A DNA stretch of 64,000 nt. Origin: JAJDXW01 sp965223775 (GTDB lineage: Bacteria; Pseudomonadota; Gammaproteobacteria; HK1). Under the pieces are notes generated by a model. It saw only the letters and a list, made by a program, of their open reading frames with translations, was not told the DNA's origin and ran no database searches. Location: contig OZ245021.1 of assembly GCA_965223775.1 (NCBI GenBank), positions 2,852,001 to 2,916,000 on the forward strand, read 5' to 3'. Below, in pieces: positions 1 to 9,088 of the stretch; position 1 is the stretch's first letter, and each line of letters begins with the position of its first letter. Both the position numbers and the translations under genes were made by a program.

Positions 1-179
1 CCGTCGCGAAGGATCTCGGGTTCGCGAGCCTCAACTCGGTGACCCCCCTCGCGCTTTCCCTCACCGATTCGACAGGGAGCGTTGCGGACCTCGTCCGGGT
101 CCAGGTTCGCCCGGCCGGGCCGGATGCAGCGTCGGAGCGCGACCGGCGATCCGGCCGGCGGGCGGCGGAGGCGAGGTGA
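1..179 (+). CDS. C-terminal end of a molybdopterin oxidoreductase, cut by the window edge
   Basis: An open frame runs in from the left edge and stops with TGA at 177-179. The 58 visible codons end in residues resembling the last strands of the molybdopterin dinucleotide-binding domain of the DMSO reductase family (NSVTPLALSLTDSTG, then VRVQVRPA), followed by a short basic tail. The stop overlaps the GTG start of the iron-sulfur/anchor gene at 176, so this is almost certainly the catalytic subunit of the same membrane-bound oxidoreductase. The substrate cannot be read from this fragment. Family assignment rests on a short stretch and on the neighbour. Confidence 0.7.
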   Translation, partial: VAKDLGFASLNSVTPLALSLTDSTGSVADLVRVQVRPAGPDAASERDRRSGRRAAEAR

Positions 180-1924
180 GCACACCGAACTCCCCGGCGG
201 GGCAGGGAACGCCCCGCTACGGCATGGTGGTGGACCTCAACCGGTGCGTCGGCTGCCAGACGTGCACCATCGCCTGCAAGCATCACAACGATACCCCCCC
301 CGGGGTGCAGTGGCGGCGCGTCCTCGACGTCGAGCAGGGCGAGTACCCGAACGTCGAGCGGCTCTTCCTCGTGACCGGCTGCCAGCACTGCGCGGAGCCG
401 CCCTGCGTCCCGGTCTGTCCGACCGGGGCCACCCGCCAGCGGGCCGACGGGCTCGTCACCATGGACTACGACACCTGCATCGGCTGCGGCTACTGCGCGG
501 TGGCGTGCCCCTACCAGGCCCGGACCATCGCCCACGAGCGCGAGTGGTACTTCGGTGCTCCCACCCAGCAGGAGTCGCAGGTCTTTCACGAAGATCGGAT
601 GGGGGTCGCAACCAAGTGCACGTTCTGCGTGGACAAGGTCGACGACGCGGCGGAGACCGGTGCGGTCCCCGGCCTCGATCTCGAGCATACCCCGGCGTGC
701 GCCTCGTCGTGCATCGCCCAGGCTCTCCATTTCGGCGACTTCGCCGACCCCGACAGCAACGTGTCGCGCCTCGCGGAGGAGAACGCGAGCTTCCAGATGC
801 ACGCGGAGCTCGGGACGGACCCCCAGATCCGCTACCTCTACGAGGTGCCCGTGACCACCCCGGGACGGGACCAGGAGGAGGCCGACGCAACCCGCGAGGA
901 TGATCCGAACGATCCGCTGGTGGGCGAGCGCCAGACCTTCTGGGATTTCCGCGCGGCCATGAACTTTATGCTCGGAGGCATGGGCAGCGGCCTCGCGGTG
1001 GCCGCGTTCCTGGTGTGGTCGCTCGGGTGGATGACGGAAACTGCGCTTGTCGGATTCTTCACCGCGGCCGCGATCGGAATGGGCATCGGGCTCCTCTCCG
1101 TGTTCGCCGAGATCGGCCGCAAGGTGCGCTTCCTCTACGTGCTCCTCCGGCCTCAGAGCTCCTGGATGACCCGCGAGACCTATGCAGTGGCCGTGTTCTA
1201 TCCGGCGGTGGCCGCGGATCTCCTCTGGCCGTCCCCGGCCCTGCACGCGGTGATCGCAATCGCGGCCGCGGCATTTCTCTTCTGCCAGGGGAGAATCCTC
1301 CACGCCGGAAAGGGGATCGCGACGTGGCGGTCCGGGCTCGTGCCGTGGATGCTGATTGCATCCGGGCTCTACGAAGGGGTGGCTCTCGTCACCCTCGGGC
1401 TCATCCCGTTTTCGGTTGCGGCAGGGAACGACGGGCCGGGCGGTCTGGACCTCCTGGTCTTCCTCCCGGGCGCCGGTGCGCTGTTCGCCGTCATGAACGC
1501 GGCGCTCTGGAGCGCCTATCGGCGCCGGGCGGCGAGGGCGGGGGTGGGTTCGTTGTCGCGCCGCGATCTTGACTTGATTGCGGGCTGGATGCGCTGGATG
1601 GGCCATCTCGTTCCAGCCGTTCTCTTCGCCGGCGCCGCGGTCGCGTTTCTCGGTGGCTTTGCGGTCCTGGGGCTGGGAAGCGCACTGTTCGAAGGTACCG
1701 CGCCGCAGGAGTACCGGATCTTCTTCGAGGCGGGCAGCTTCGCAATCTTGTCGGGTGCCCCGCTCGCGATCATCGCCGCGACGGCGTGCGCGCTCGCGGG
1801 CGGGGCGCTCTGGAAGTACACGATCATCACCCGGGCATGCCACCAGCAGGGATTCGCCCTGCCGCGTCTTCCGCAGCGGGGCTCGGGTACCCGGGCCGCT
1901 CCGGCTCGCTTCGGCCTGACGTGA
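176..1924 (+). CDS. Fused 4Fe-4S ferredoxin and membrane-anchor subunit of a molybdopterin oxidoreductase
   Basis: This 582-residue protein joins two subunits that are normally separate. Residues about 14-220 form a DmsB/PhsB-like electron-transfer module with four cysteine groups, beginning with C24, C27, C30 and C34 and including CIGCGYCAVACPYQA. Residues about 250-560 form a hydrophobic DmsC/NrfD-type anchor with roughly eight membrane segments, ending in a motif (WKYTIITRACHQQGFALP) typical of such anchors. It would carry electrons between the upstream Mo subunit and the quinone pool. GTG is chosen as start because it overlaps the upstream stop and follows GGAGGCGAG. The sulfite, thiosulfate or organic substrate is unknown. 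Confidence 0.85.
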   Translation: MSTPNSPAGQGTPRYGMVVDLNRCVGCQTCTIACKHHNDTPPGVQWRRVLDVEQGEYPNVERLFLVTGCQHCAEPPCVPVCPTGATRQRADGLVTMDYDTCIGCGYCAVACPYQARTIAHEREWYFGAPTQQESQVFHEDRMGVATKCTFCVDKVDDAAETGAVPGLDLEHTPACASSCIAQALHFGDFADPDSNVSRLAEENASFQMHAELGTDPQIRYLYEVPVTTPGRDQEEADATREDDPNDPLVGERQTFWDFRAAMNFMLGGMGSGLAVAAFLVWSLGWMTETALVGFFTAAAIGMGIGLLSVFAEIGRKVRFLYVLLRPQSSWMTRETYAVAVFYPAVAADLLWPSPALHAVIAIAAAAFLFCQGRILHAGKGIATWRSGLVPWMLIASGLYEGVALVTLGLIPFSVAAGNDGPGGLDLLVFLPGAGALFAVMNAALWSAYRRRAARAGVGSLSRRDLDLIAGWMRWMGHLVPAVLFAGAAVAFLGGFAVLGLGSALFEGTAPQEYRIFFEAGSFAILSGAPLAIIAATACALAGGALWKYTIITRACHQQGFALPRLPQRGSGTRAAPARFGLT

Positions 1925-2032
1925 CGCCCTCGAGCTTCGCTCCCTCCCATCGGCGGAACCCCTCTCCGTCTTGGATACGGAGCGCCGGCCGTCCGGCACG
2001 CACGTTCCACAGCGTCTAGCTTCGGATCCGAC

Positions 2033-3595
2033 ATGTCGAGCGATGTGTCTCCCCGCGTCGCCCTGTGCGGCATCAGCCTGGAGAGCAACGCCTTCTCACC
2101 GGTCGCCACCGAGGCCGACTTCCGCGCGCTGTGCTATCTCGCCGGCGACGAGATCCCGACCGCGGCCCGCGGCGAGGCATCGACCATCGCCATGGAGATG
2201 CATGGCTTCGTGAGCGCCATGGACGTGACCGGCCCGTGGCAGCCGGTGCCGCTGGTGTTCACTGCATCGCATCCGTGGGGTCCGGTGGAACAGGGTTTTT
2301 TCGACAGCGTGGTCGACGACATCGTCGCTCGCCTGCGAGCGTCCGGCGGGGTGGACGCGGTCTACGTGGCGAACCACGGCGCCATGGTCGCCACCGGCAG
2401 CGCCGATCCGGACGGCGACATGCTCTCGCGCCTGCGCGCGGCGGTCGGGCCCGAGGTGCCGATCGTGGCCACCCTCGATCTGCATGCAAACGTATCGGAA
2501 GCCATGGTGGAGGCGGCCGACGTGCTGGTCTCCTACCAGACCAACCCGCACGTCGACATGCTGGAGCGCGGCGAGGAAGCGGCGCACGTCCTGCGCGCGA
2601 TCCTGGGCGGCGCCGCCGCGCCGCAGTCCGCATTCCTGCGCATGCCGATCGTGCCGCCTTCGGTCACCCTGTTGACACGCGAGGGGCCGTACGCGGACCT
2701 CATCGACTACGGCCAGCGGCGCAAGCGCGAACTGGCGGGCCAGATTCTCAACGTCTCGATTCTCGGCAACTTCGCCTTCTCCGATACCCCGTTCAACGGC
2801 ATCGGCATCGTCGTCACCGGACGCACGTCGCTCGAGCCCGCGCAACGCCTGGCCCGCGAGATTGCCGAGCGCTGCTGGGCGGACCGGAGCCGGTTCCGCA
2901 AGACCCTCACCGCACTGGACGATGCGGTTCGTGCGGCGATCGAGAACGGATTGAATCCGCGCCGCCCGGCCCTCATCTTCTCCGACGCCGGTGACAACCC
3001 GGGCGGAGGAGGCGGCGGCGATACCGTCGAGCTGCTCCGGGCCCTGGTCGGGGCGCGTGCGCGAGGCGTGCTCTTCGGGTCGTTTCACGATCCGGCCCTC
3101 GTCGCCGACGCCCTGGCCGCGGGCGAAGGCGCCGCGATGACGGCCGTCTTCAACCGCAACCCGAAGACCGCGTTTGCCGAACGGCTGGAGGTGCCCGCCC
3201 GGGTCATCCAGCTCTGCGCCGAGCCGTTCGTGGGTCGGCTCGGCATCTATGCGGGACGAGAGGTCAGATGCCAGCCTTCGTGCGCACTGGAGATCGGGGG
3301 AGAGGGCGGCATTGTGGCAGTGGCGATCAGCAATCGCTATCAGACCGCCGATCCGATGTTCTTCGAGCACCTGGGGCTCGACATCGCCGCCGCGCGCACC
3401 GTGTGCGTGAAGTCGCGCGGGCACTTCCGGGCCGGGTTCATGCCGTGGTTCGGCCCCGAACGGGTGCTGGAAGTGGACACGGCGGGGCTGACCTCTCCGG
3501 TGCTGGAGCGGCTCGAGTGGAAGGGGTTGCCGCGTCCGGTCTATCCCCTGGACGAGGACGCCGACTGGGTACCGCCAAACTGGTCCGACGCCTGA
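2033..3595 (+). CDS. mlrC: M81 family metallopeptidase, MlrC-like
   Basis: This 520-residue protein matches the MlrC (microcystinase C) family throughout. Visible family landmarks are ISLESNAFSP near the start, YVANHGAMVA, the metal-site segment TLDLHANVSEAM, YQTNPHVDMLERGEEAA and the glycine-rich DAGDNPGGGGGGDTVELL. The family is a zinc-dependent amidohydrolase named for cleavage of linearised microcystin, but most members in environmental proteobacteria sit in catabolic operons and have no tested substrate. No signal peptide is seen, so it is cytoplasmic. It stands alone between the molybdoenzyme genes and a 520-base non-coding stretch. Length is normal for the family. Confidence 0.88.
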   Translation: MSSDVSPRVALCGISLESNAFSPVATEADFRALCYLAGDEIPTAARGEASTIAMEMHGFVSAMDVTGPWQPVPLVFTASHPWGPVEQGFFDSVVDDIVARLRASGGVDAVYVANHGAMVATGSADPDGDMLSRLRAAVGPEVPIVATLDLHANVSEAMVEAADVLVSYQTNPHVDMLERGEEAAHVLRAILGGAAAPQSAFLRMPIVPPSVTLLTREGPYADLIDYGQRRKRELAGQILNVSILGNFAFSDTPFNGIGIVVTGRTSLEPAQRLAREIAERCWADRSRFRKTLTALDDAVRAAIENGLNPRRPALIFSDAGDNPGGGGGGDTVELLRALVGARARGVLFGSFHDPALVADALAAGEGAAMTAVFNRNPKTAFAERLEVPARVIQLCAEPFVGRLGIYAGREVRCQPSCALEIGGEGGIVAVAISNRYQTADPMFFEHLGLDIAAARTVCVKSRGHFRAGFMPWFGPERVLEVDTAGLTSPVLERLEWKGLPRPVYPLDEDADWVPPNWSDA

Positions 3596-4115
3596 CGGAC
3601 TACGCCGAGCTGGACGACCTGATGGCGGCCTCCTGACCCTCGGCCCAGCGGGGCCGGCCATTCTCGAGAACGCATTCCGGAGACGGCCTTGCGGCAAATG
3701 TCGCCACCGCCGTGCCCGAGGTCGTGTCCACGACACCGCGGCTGCGAGGTCTCCGGTAGAAAGGTTCTCGAGAGATGCCTCCGCAGCCAGGGTGAGACCC
3801 ATGCGACGAAGACGCCGGAACCGAGAGCAGCGCCGGGCGGAATTGCTCGGAAATCGGACCGCCGAGTTTCGGTCCGGGCGAGAGTCCTCTCGCAGAGCAC
3901 GGCCAAGAGAGGGTCGAACGACACGACCCAAGCTGGTGTCGGCCCAAGATCGAGAAGCAGCCCCTGGCCCGCACCTCCCCCATCGTGCCGAGGTCGATGG
4001 ACCGAGCATGGCGGATCAGCCCGCTGCCCTCGGACCTCCAGCGTGATCCGGCGCGCGCCCCGACTCCCCTCGCCCGGCCCGTAGCGAGGGAAGGGAGCGG
4101 AGCGCGGAACCCGCG
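3596..4115. other. Non-coding stretch without a recognised gene
   Basis: About 520 bases separate the MlrC-type gene from a molybdoenzyme fragment. The short open frames here have arginine- and serine-rich translations without family signatures, which is what out-of-frame high-GC DNA gives. With a decayed gene next door, this is probably degraded sequence. I see no RNA gene or repeat. Confidence 0.5.
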
Positions 4116-4540
4116 TTACATCGAAGAGGTACGGCCGTAGATGGAAAGCGCCATGGCCTCGAATTCCACGCCGTCGCCGGTGATCTCGTCATACATGAAA
4201 TCGTCGGGACGGGCGTTGGAACGCAATACCTTGCCCTCCGGGCCGCGCGGCAGCTCGCTGGTCGGGCCGAACTCCGCCTCCAGCCAAGCGTCCCCGGGCA
4301 GCACGTAGTCGGCGATCTGCGCGGTCGGCGACATGGAGTGTTCGCAGGCGACGATCAGATCCTGGTTCATCAGGGCGTCATGCACGCGGCGCTTATTGGC
4401 GTACGCCATCAGCGCGTTGTTCGCGATCGCGATGCACCGGGTTCGCGCCTCGCCGTGCAGCCAATCCAGGAACACGTTACCGTTGCGCCGGTACTCGTGC
4501 TCGGGCTTGCCGGTTCGATGTTCCAGCAGGACGTGGCAAT
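4116..4540 (-). pseudogene. Remnant of a molybdopterin oxidoreductase catalytic subunit
   Basis: On the minus strand an open frame ending at 4116 encodes a stretch that clearly belongs inside a DMSO-reductase-family enzyme: residues reading NNALMAYANKRRVHDALMNQ, followed by a segment ending in TAQIADYVLPGDAWLEAEFG, the usual pre-cofactor region. The frame stays open upstream to about 4620 but resemblance fades beyond roughly 4540. There is no N-terminal iron-sulfur motif and no C-terminal cofactor domain, so about 140 of the usual 700-1000 residues remain. It differs in sequence from the intact catalytic subunit at 45586, so it is not a recent partial copy of that gene. Confidence 0.6.
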
Positions 4541-4693
4541 CAAGGCCCGTGCGGGCCGCGGCGGCCTTTGCAGACCGGACCGAGATCGGGTCGCCGCGAG
4601 AAGACCCGGCCGAAAGCGGGGAGGGCGGGTTCGGACGGGAAGTCCGAGCGAGCGCGAGCGCACCTTTGAGCCCCGGCCACCGGAACGAACGGA

Positions 4694-5581
4694 TTGGAAG
4701 TCTCCACCGCCCCCGGGCCTGACCGCAGCCGCGTCGCCGGGCGCCTCTGGGTGCTCGCGGCCGGGCTGTGCATGAGCCTCGGCGGGCCGATCATCCGGCT
4801 CGCCGACGATATCGGCGAGTGGCAATTCCTGTTCTATCGGTCTCTCGGCGCGGCCTTGCTGCTCCTCGCCTGGTTCGCGTTCACCGGCCGCCCGGTGCTG
4901 GCCCTCGTCCGCCGCGCGGGGGCGACCGGGCTCGTGTCCGGCCTCTGCCTCGCGGTCACGTTCACCGGCTACGTGTGGGGGGTCATGCATTCCACCGTCG
5001 CCAATGCGCTCTTCCTGCTGAGCGCGGCGCCCCTGTTCGCGGCGCTCCTCGGCTGGATGGTGCTGCGCGAGAGGGTGGCCCGCTCGATGTGGTTCGCCAT
5101 TGCCGGGGTGGTCGCCGGGGTGGCGATCATGATCGGGGAGGGGCTCGCGGAGGCCGATCTGCTCGGTGATCTGGCCGCCCTCTCCGCGGCGGTGGGGTTT
5201 GCCGGCTTCTCGGTCGGGATCCGGCGCGGCCGGCATGTCGACATGTCCCCGACGATCCTCATCGGCGCCGCGATCACCGCTGCCGTGAGCGGCGCGATGG
5301 CGGTTGCCGGCGGCACCGGGCTCGCCGCCCCCGCCGCGGACGTGGGCCTCGCGACGGCCTATGGAATGCTCGTCATCGGGGCCGGCATCTTCCTCTTCAC
5401 CCTGGGCTCGAAGAGCGTTCCCTCCGCCGAGCTGGTCCTGCTGTCGCTGACCGAGGTGGTGCTCGCCCCGGTATGGGTCTGGCTGGCGTTCGGGGAGGTC
5501 CCGAGCGTTCCCACCCTCGTCGGGGGCCTGATCCTCCTTGGCAGCATCTCGGGACAGGCCGTGGCCGGAATGCGGAGGTAG
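4694..5581 (+). CDS. EamA-family (DMT superfamily) inner-membrane transporter
   Basis: The 295-residue product has the ten hydrophobic segments and internal two-fold repeat of EamA/RhaT drug-metabolite transporters, with SLGGPIIRLADD in helix 1, a long first-repeat helix ending in LGWMVLRERV, and a matching helix near the C-terminus (PSVPTLVGGLILLGSI). Such proteins usually export small metabolites or amino acids; no substrate can be assigned. The frame begins at a TTG with a poor ribosome binding site, so the true start could lie a few codons downstream, but the membrane domain is complete. It precedes the ABC importer by 227 bases on the same strand. Confidence 0.85.
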   Translation: MEVSTAPGPDRSRVAGRLWVLAAGLCMSLGGPIIRLADDIGEWQFLFYRSLGAALLLLAWFAFTGRPVLALVRRAGATGLVSGLCLAVTFTGYVWGVMHSTVANALFLLSAAPLFAALLGWMVLRERVARSMWFAIAGVVAGVAIMIGEGLAEADLLGDLAALSAAVGFAGFSVGIRRGRHVDMSPTILIGAAITAAVSGAMAVAGGTGLAAPAADVGLATAYGMLVIGAGIFLFTLGSKSVPSAELVLLSLTEVVLAPVWVWLAFGEVPSVPTLVGGLILLGSISGQAVAGMRR

Positions 5582-5599
5582 CCGAGGGGCGGTTTTCCG

Positions 5600-5628
5600 G
5601 TCAAGACTTCACCCCCTCATGTCAAGAC
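5600..5628. promoter_or_regulatory. Tandem GTCAAGAC motif upstream of the polyamine-type ABC operon
   Basis: GTCAAGAC occurs at 5600-5607 and again at 5621-5628, a 21-base spacing equal to two helical turns. A TATGAT hexamer at 5649-5654 could be a -10 element. The same GGTCAAG core recurs three times between the kinase and lyase genes at 13318-13425, suggesting a common operator, possibly for the AraC-type protein at 10718. This is inference from spacing and sharing only. Confidence 0.4.
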
Positions 5629-5808
5629 GCCGGCGGAGCGATTGAGTCTATGATGAGGCGCGCCGAAGCCGTTCGCTCGTCCACGGTGGGCTGCGACGAC
5701 TCGGCGGCTCGTTCCCGTCGGGCGCCGGCCGATGGCCGGCCGGCGGAAAGGGCCGGACGCGGCTCGACGAGACGAGGCAACGGCAGAAACCTTCAGGGGA
5801 GACGTACC

Positions 5809-6966
5809 ATGTTCAAGAACCGTTTGAACCGGCGAAACTTCCTGCAGCGCACGGGTCTCTGGGCGGCCGCCGCCGCCACGGCCGGATCGCTGCCGGGGCT
5901 TGCGTACGCAGCCCGCGAGAAGGAGCTCAACATCTACTGCTGGGAAGGCTACAACTCCGACGACGTGCTCGACCCGTTCCGTCGCGAGTTCGATGCCAAG
6001 GTCCGGGCCGAAGGTCTCACCTCGGACCCCGATGCGGTCAATCGCCTGCGTGCCGGCGAGACCGCGGTGTGGGACCTCATCAACGTCAACAATCCCTGGG
6101 CTCGCGAGATGATGTACCCGGAGGGCCTGATCCGGCCGCTCCCGAGGGAGCGCTTCGAGCCGATGTTCGAGAAGATGATGCCGGCGTTTCATCCGCCGTA
6201 CCGTTGGGCGATGGACAAGTCGGGCCAGGAGCTGCTCGGCATGACGCAGCGCTTCGGACCCTTCAACTTCGTGGTCAACACGGACAAGATCTCGCGCGCC
6301 ATGGCCGAGGACGAGGGCTTCAACATCTTCCTGGACGCGGCCATGAACGGCCGGTACGGCGTCCTCACGTACGACAACTGGAACATCTACCACATGTGCG
6401 TCACCGCCGGGGTGCATCCGTTCAAGGCGCACTCCGCGGAGGAGATCGCCGCATTCACGGGTGCCTGCAGGAAGATCTTCAACGGCGCCAAGCTCCTGAC
6501 GGACGACCTCGTCCAGATGAACCTCGCCCTCATCAACGGCGAGATCGACGCCTACTTCACGGGGGGCACGTACACCGCTTCGCCGGCGCGCTACGACGGC
6601 GCGACCCAGGTGCGCGGCATCACCCCGAAGTCGGGGCCGATGGACGGCAAGGGGGGCATTGTCTGGATCGAGCTGACCTCCGTGGTCAACAATCCGGATC
6701 CGTCGCCGCTCGCCGACGAGTTTCTGGCCTATGTCCAGCGGCCGGACATCTCGAAGCGCGTCGCCTTCGCCGAGGGCACCTATAATCCGGTGTCCCAGAT
6801 GGGCGACGCCGCCGTCATGGCGCAGTTCGGCGCGGACGAGCTGAACGCCATCCAGTGGGACAGCCTGGAAGAGGAAATGGCGAATTCCGCCGATTACGAC
6901 ATCAATCCGGACTACGCGCAGATGTACGACATCTACTCCGCCGCGAAGCGGGAGCGCGAAGCGTAG
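5809..6966 (+). CDS. Tat-exported polyamine-type ABC transporter substrate-binding protein
   Basis: A 385-residue periplasmic binding protein of the PotD/PotF class. The N-terminus carries a twin-arginine signal (NRRNFLQRTGLWAAAAATAG, cleavage after AYA near residue 35), and the mature protein opens with ELNIYCWEGYNSDDV, a typical opening for spermidine/putrescine binders. ATG at 5809 is preceded by CAGGGGAG and puts the signal peptide at the true N-terminus; the frame extends 112 codons further upstream, but that part is not protein-like. It heads a four-gene importer cluster (5809-9895) that continues into the dehydrogenase and the microcompartment locus. By context the ligand may be an amino alcohol or diamine used by that compartment; this is an inference. 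Confidence 0.87.
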   Translation: MFKNRLNRRNFLQRTGLWAAAAATAGSLPGLAYAAREKELNIYCWEGYNSDDVLDPFRREFDAKVRAEGLTSDPDAVNRLRAGETAVWDLINVNNPWAREMMYPEGLIRPLPRERFEPMFEKMMPAFHPPYRWAMDKSGQELLGMTQRFGPFNFVVNTDKISRAMAEDEGFNIFLDAAMNGRYGVLTYDNWNIYHMCVTAGVHPFKAHSAEEIAAFTGACRKIFNGAKLLTDDLVQMNLALINGEIDAYFTGGTYTASPARYDGATQVRGITPKSGPMDGKGGIVWIELTSVVNNPDPSPLADEFLAYVQRPDISKRVAFAEGTYNPVSQMGDAAVMAQFGADELNAIQWDSLEEEMANSADYDINPDYAQMYDIYSAAKREREA

Positions 6967-7013
6967 GTCCGGACCGCGGCCGATGTCACAGGTTCCCGGA
7001 TCCGGGAGGGTCG

Positions 7014-8087
7014 ATGGAGGACAGCACGGAGCAATTCCTCGTATTGAGTGGACTCACCAAGCGTTTCGGCGACTTCACCGCCGTTCGCGACGTGGATCTC
7101 GAGATCCGCGAAGGCGAGTTCTTCACCCTCGTCGGGCCTTCCGGCTCGGGTAAGACCACCATGGTGCGCCTGCTGGTGGGCATGGACCGGCCCACCAGCG
7201 GGGACATCCGACTGAACGGGAAGTCTCTCAGGACGATCCCGGCGAACCGGCGGCCGACGTGCATCGTCTTCCAGAACCTTGCCCTGTTCCCGCACAAGAG
7301 CGTCGGCGAGAACATCGAGTTCCCCCTGAAGATCGCGCGGGTCGCTCCGGCGGCGCGCAGGGCGAGAGCGCTCGCGCTCCTCGAGCAGTTGCGTCTCCCG
7401 GCCGACTGCTACGACAAGGGCGTCAATCAGTGTTCCGGCGGGGAGCGGCAGCGGGTCGCGCTCGCCCGCGCGCTGGCGTTCGACCCGGAGATCCTGTTCT
7501 TCGACGAGCCGCTCTCGGCGATCGATTTCCGGCTGCGCAAGACACTCGAGAAGGAGCTCAAGGACATCCATCGGGAGACGGGAAAGACCTTCGTCTACAT
7601 CACCCACTCTCTCGAGGAAGCCATGGTGATGTCCGACCGGATCGGCATCATGAAGGACGGGACGCTGGTCCAGATCGGGACCCCCGAGGAGATCTACAAC
7701 CGGCCGGTCGACAAGTTCGTCGCCGAGTTCATGGGAGAGGTGAACACCCTGGAGGTGGAGCCGGCGGGGCCCAATCTGGTGCGGGTTGCGGGCGGCGGAC
7801 CCGAGTTCGCGGTGCGCGAGGTGCCTTCGAGTTTCACCAGCGGATTCCTCATCATCCGGCCCGAAATGATGAAGCTCGGCCGGGAAGCCTCGGACGTGGC
7901 GAACCGGATTACCGGGACGCTCTTCAACGACTATGCGCTCGGCTCCCGAATCCAGTACCAGATCCGCACCGGCGACGACGGCCAGTGGCTGGTGGAGCGG
8001 CTCCAGGACGAATCGTTCGAGGGCGCCCTCGGGGATGAAGTCATGCTGGGCTGGCGCCCCGAGGACTCCATCCTGGTCAGCCGCTAG
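7014..8087 (+). CDS. ABC transporter ATP-binding protein, PotA/PotG type
   Basis: The 357-residue protein has a nucleotide-binding domain followed by a TOBE-like C-terminal domain from about residue 240. Walker A is GPSGSGKTT (41-49), the Q-loop is in VFQNLALFPH, the signature is CSGGERQR in place of the usual LSGGQ, Walker B is EILFFDEPLSAID and the switch histidine is in YITHS. ATG at 7014 follows GGGAGGG. The gene lies 47 bases after the binding-protein gene and before two permease genes, so it energises that importer. Its stop codon is immediately followed by an inverted-repeat element. Confidence 0.9.
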   Translation: MEDSTEQFLVLSGLTKRFGDFTAVRDVDLEIREGEFFTLVGPSGSGKTTMVRLLVGMDRPTSGDIRLNGKSLRTIPANRRPTCIVFQNLALFPHKSVGENIEFPLKIARVAPAARRARALALLEQLRLPADCYDKGVNQCSGGERQRVALARALAFDPEILFFDEPLSAIDFRLRKTLEKELKDIHRETGKTFVYITHSLEEAMVMSDRIGIMKDGTLVQIGTPEEIYNRPVDKFVAEFMGEVNTLEVEPAGPNLVRVAGGGPEFAVREVPSSFTSGFLIIRPEMMKLGREASDVANRITGTLFNDYALGSRIQYQIRTGDDGQWLVERLQDESFEGALGDEVMLGWRPEDSILVSR

Positions 8088-8189
8088 CCCGCACATGTCG
8101 CCGATCTTCGTAGCGAGGGCGCCGGCGAGGCTGCGAAGCGCGAAGCGATGGATCGGCGGCCGCAGCAGGAGATCGGTGACATATGCGGG
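8088..8189. repeat. 102-bp inverted-repeat element between importer genes
   Basis: The segment starts with CCCGCACATGTCGCCGATCT just after CTAG (8084-8087, containing the TAG stop) and ends with the near complement AGATCGGTGACATATGCGGG. The outer 20 bases pair with three mismatches. Its left 35 bases match the 200-bp element at 33829 at about 27 positions, including TTCGT and GCGAGGGCGC, so the two belong to one family. The start codon of the next permease gene lies inside the right arm. It has no coding capacity of its own. Confidence 0.6.
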
Positions 8190-9076
8190 CCACAGACGGG
8201 GGGATCGTGGCGCACCGTGACGACGAGGGGGGGTGGCTCCGGCGCCCGGGGGTGCTCTGCGCCGGGCCGGTATCGCTCTTCCTGCTCGTCGGGTTCGCCG
8301 GGCCGCTCGTCATCCTGCTCGGCTACAGCTTCATGCCGCCGCGGACCTTCTCCCTGCTCCAGGCCCCGACGCTCGCCAACTTCGTCTCCGTCGTCAGGGA
8401 CAGCTACTACCTCTCGTTCTACTGGTCCCTGGTCCTCGCGGTCGTGGCCGTCGTCCTGCTCTACCTCGTCTGCTATCCCATCGCCTACGGCATGGCGAAG
8501 CTGTTCGGCCGGTGGGCGAACCTGGTGACCGCCCTGGTCGCCCTTCCGCTTCTCATCTCGGAGAACATCCGGCTGTTCGGCTGGGTGCTCATCCTGCTCA
8601 AGAACGGAATCCTCGACGGCACGCTCCAGCACCTGTTCGGCATCTCCGTGTCGGGTCTGCTCTACACGGTGCCGGCCATCGTGCTCGGGCTGGCCTACGT
8701 CTATCTGCCGTTCATGCTGTTCCCGCTGGTCATCGGCATCTCGATGGTGCCGGACAGCCTGAAGGAGGCCGCCTCCGACCTCGGCGCTTCGAGGTGGCAG
8801 GTATTCCGGGAGGTGGAGTTGCCTCTGTCGATGCCGGGGATCATGATCGGTGGCATTCTCACCTTCGTCCTCGCCCTCGGATCGCTCGCCGAGTCCAAGA
8901 TCCTCGGTGGACAGGCGGTCGTCATGATTGCCGACGACATCGAGAGCGCGTTCACCTTCGCTCAGAACTGGCCAAAGGGAGCGGTGCTGTCGGTGCTCCT
9001 GATCGGCCTCTCCGGTCTCATCGTCTTCATGCTGTTCAACCGGATCGATCTCGACCGGATCATCGGACGGCGCTAG
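8183..9076 (+). CDS. ABC transporter permease, PotB type
   Basis: The 297-residue membrane protein has six or so hydrophobic segments and a normal binding-protein-dependent permease loop (SLKEAASDLGASRWQVFREV, about residues 193-212) that contacts the ATPase. It pairs with the downstream permease to form the channel. ATG at 8183 lies within the right arm of the inverted-repeat element and has a possible AGGAGA 11 bases upstream; GTG at 8207 is an alternative that would place the start just outside the element. Loss of eight residues would not affect the membrane domain. Confidence 0.87.
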   Translation: MRATDGGIVAHRDDEGGWLRRPGVLCAGPVSLFLLVGFAGPLVILLGYSFMPPRTFSLLQAPTLANFVSVVRDSYYLSFYWSLVLAVVAVVLLYLVCYPIAYGMAKLFGRWANLVTALVALPLLISENIRLFGWVLILLKNGILDGTLQHLFGISVSGLLYTVPAIVLGLAYVYLPFMLFPLVIGISMVPDSLKEAASDLGASRWQVFREVELPLSMPGIMIGGILTFVLALGSLAESKILGGQAVVMIADDIESAFTFAQNWPKGAVLSVLLIGLSGLIVFMLFNRIDLDRIIGRR

Positions 9077-9088
9077 GGACCGACGCCC

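Noticed and set aside
2096..4009. A 637-codon minus-strand frame opposite the MlrC-type gene
   Set aside because: No domain or ribosome binding site; the plus-strand gene accounts for the coding signal.
5473..6966. Longer version of the polyamine-type binding protein starting at 5473
   Set aside because: It would bury the twin-arginine signal 112 residues inside the protein and overlap the EamA-type gene.
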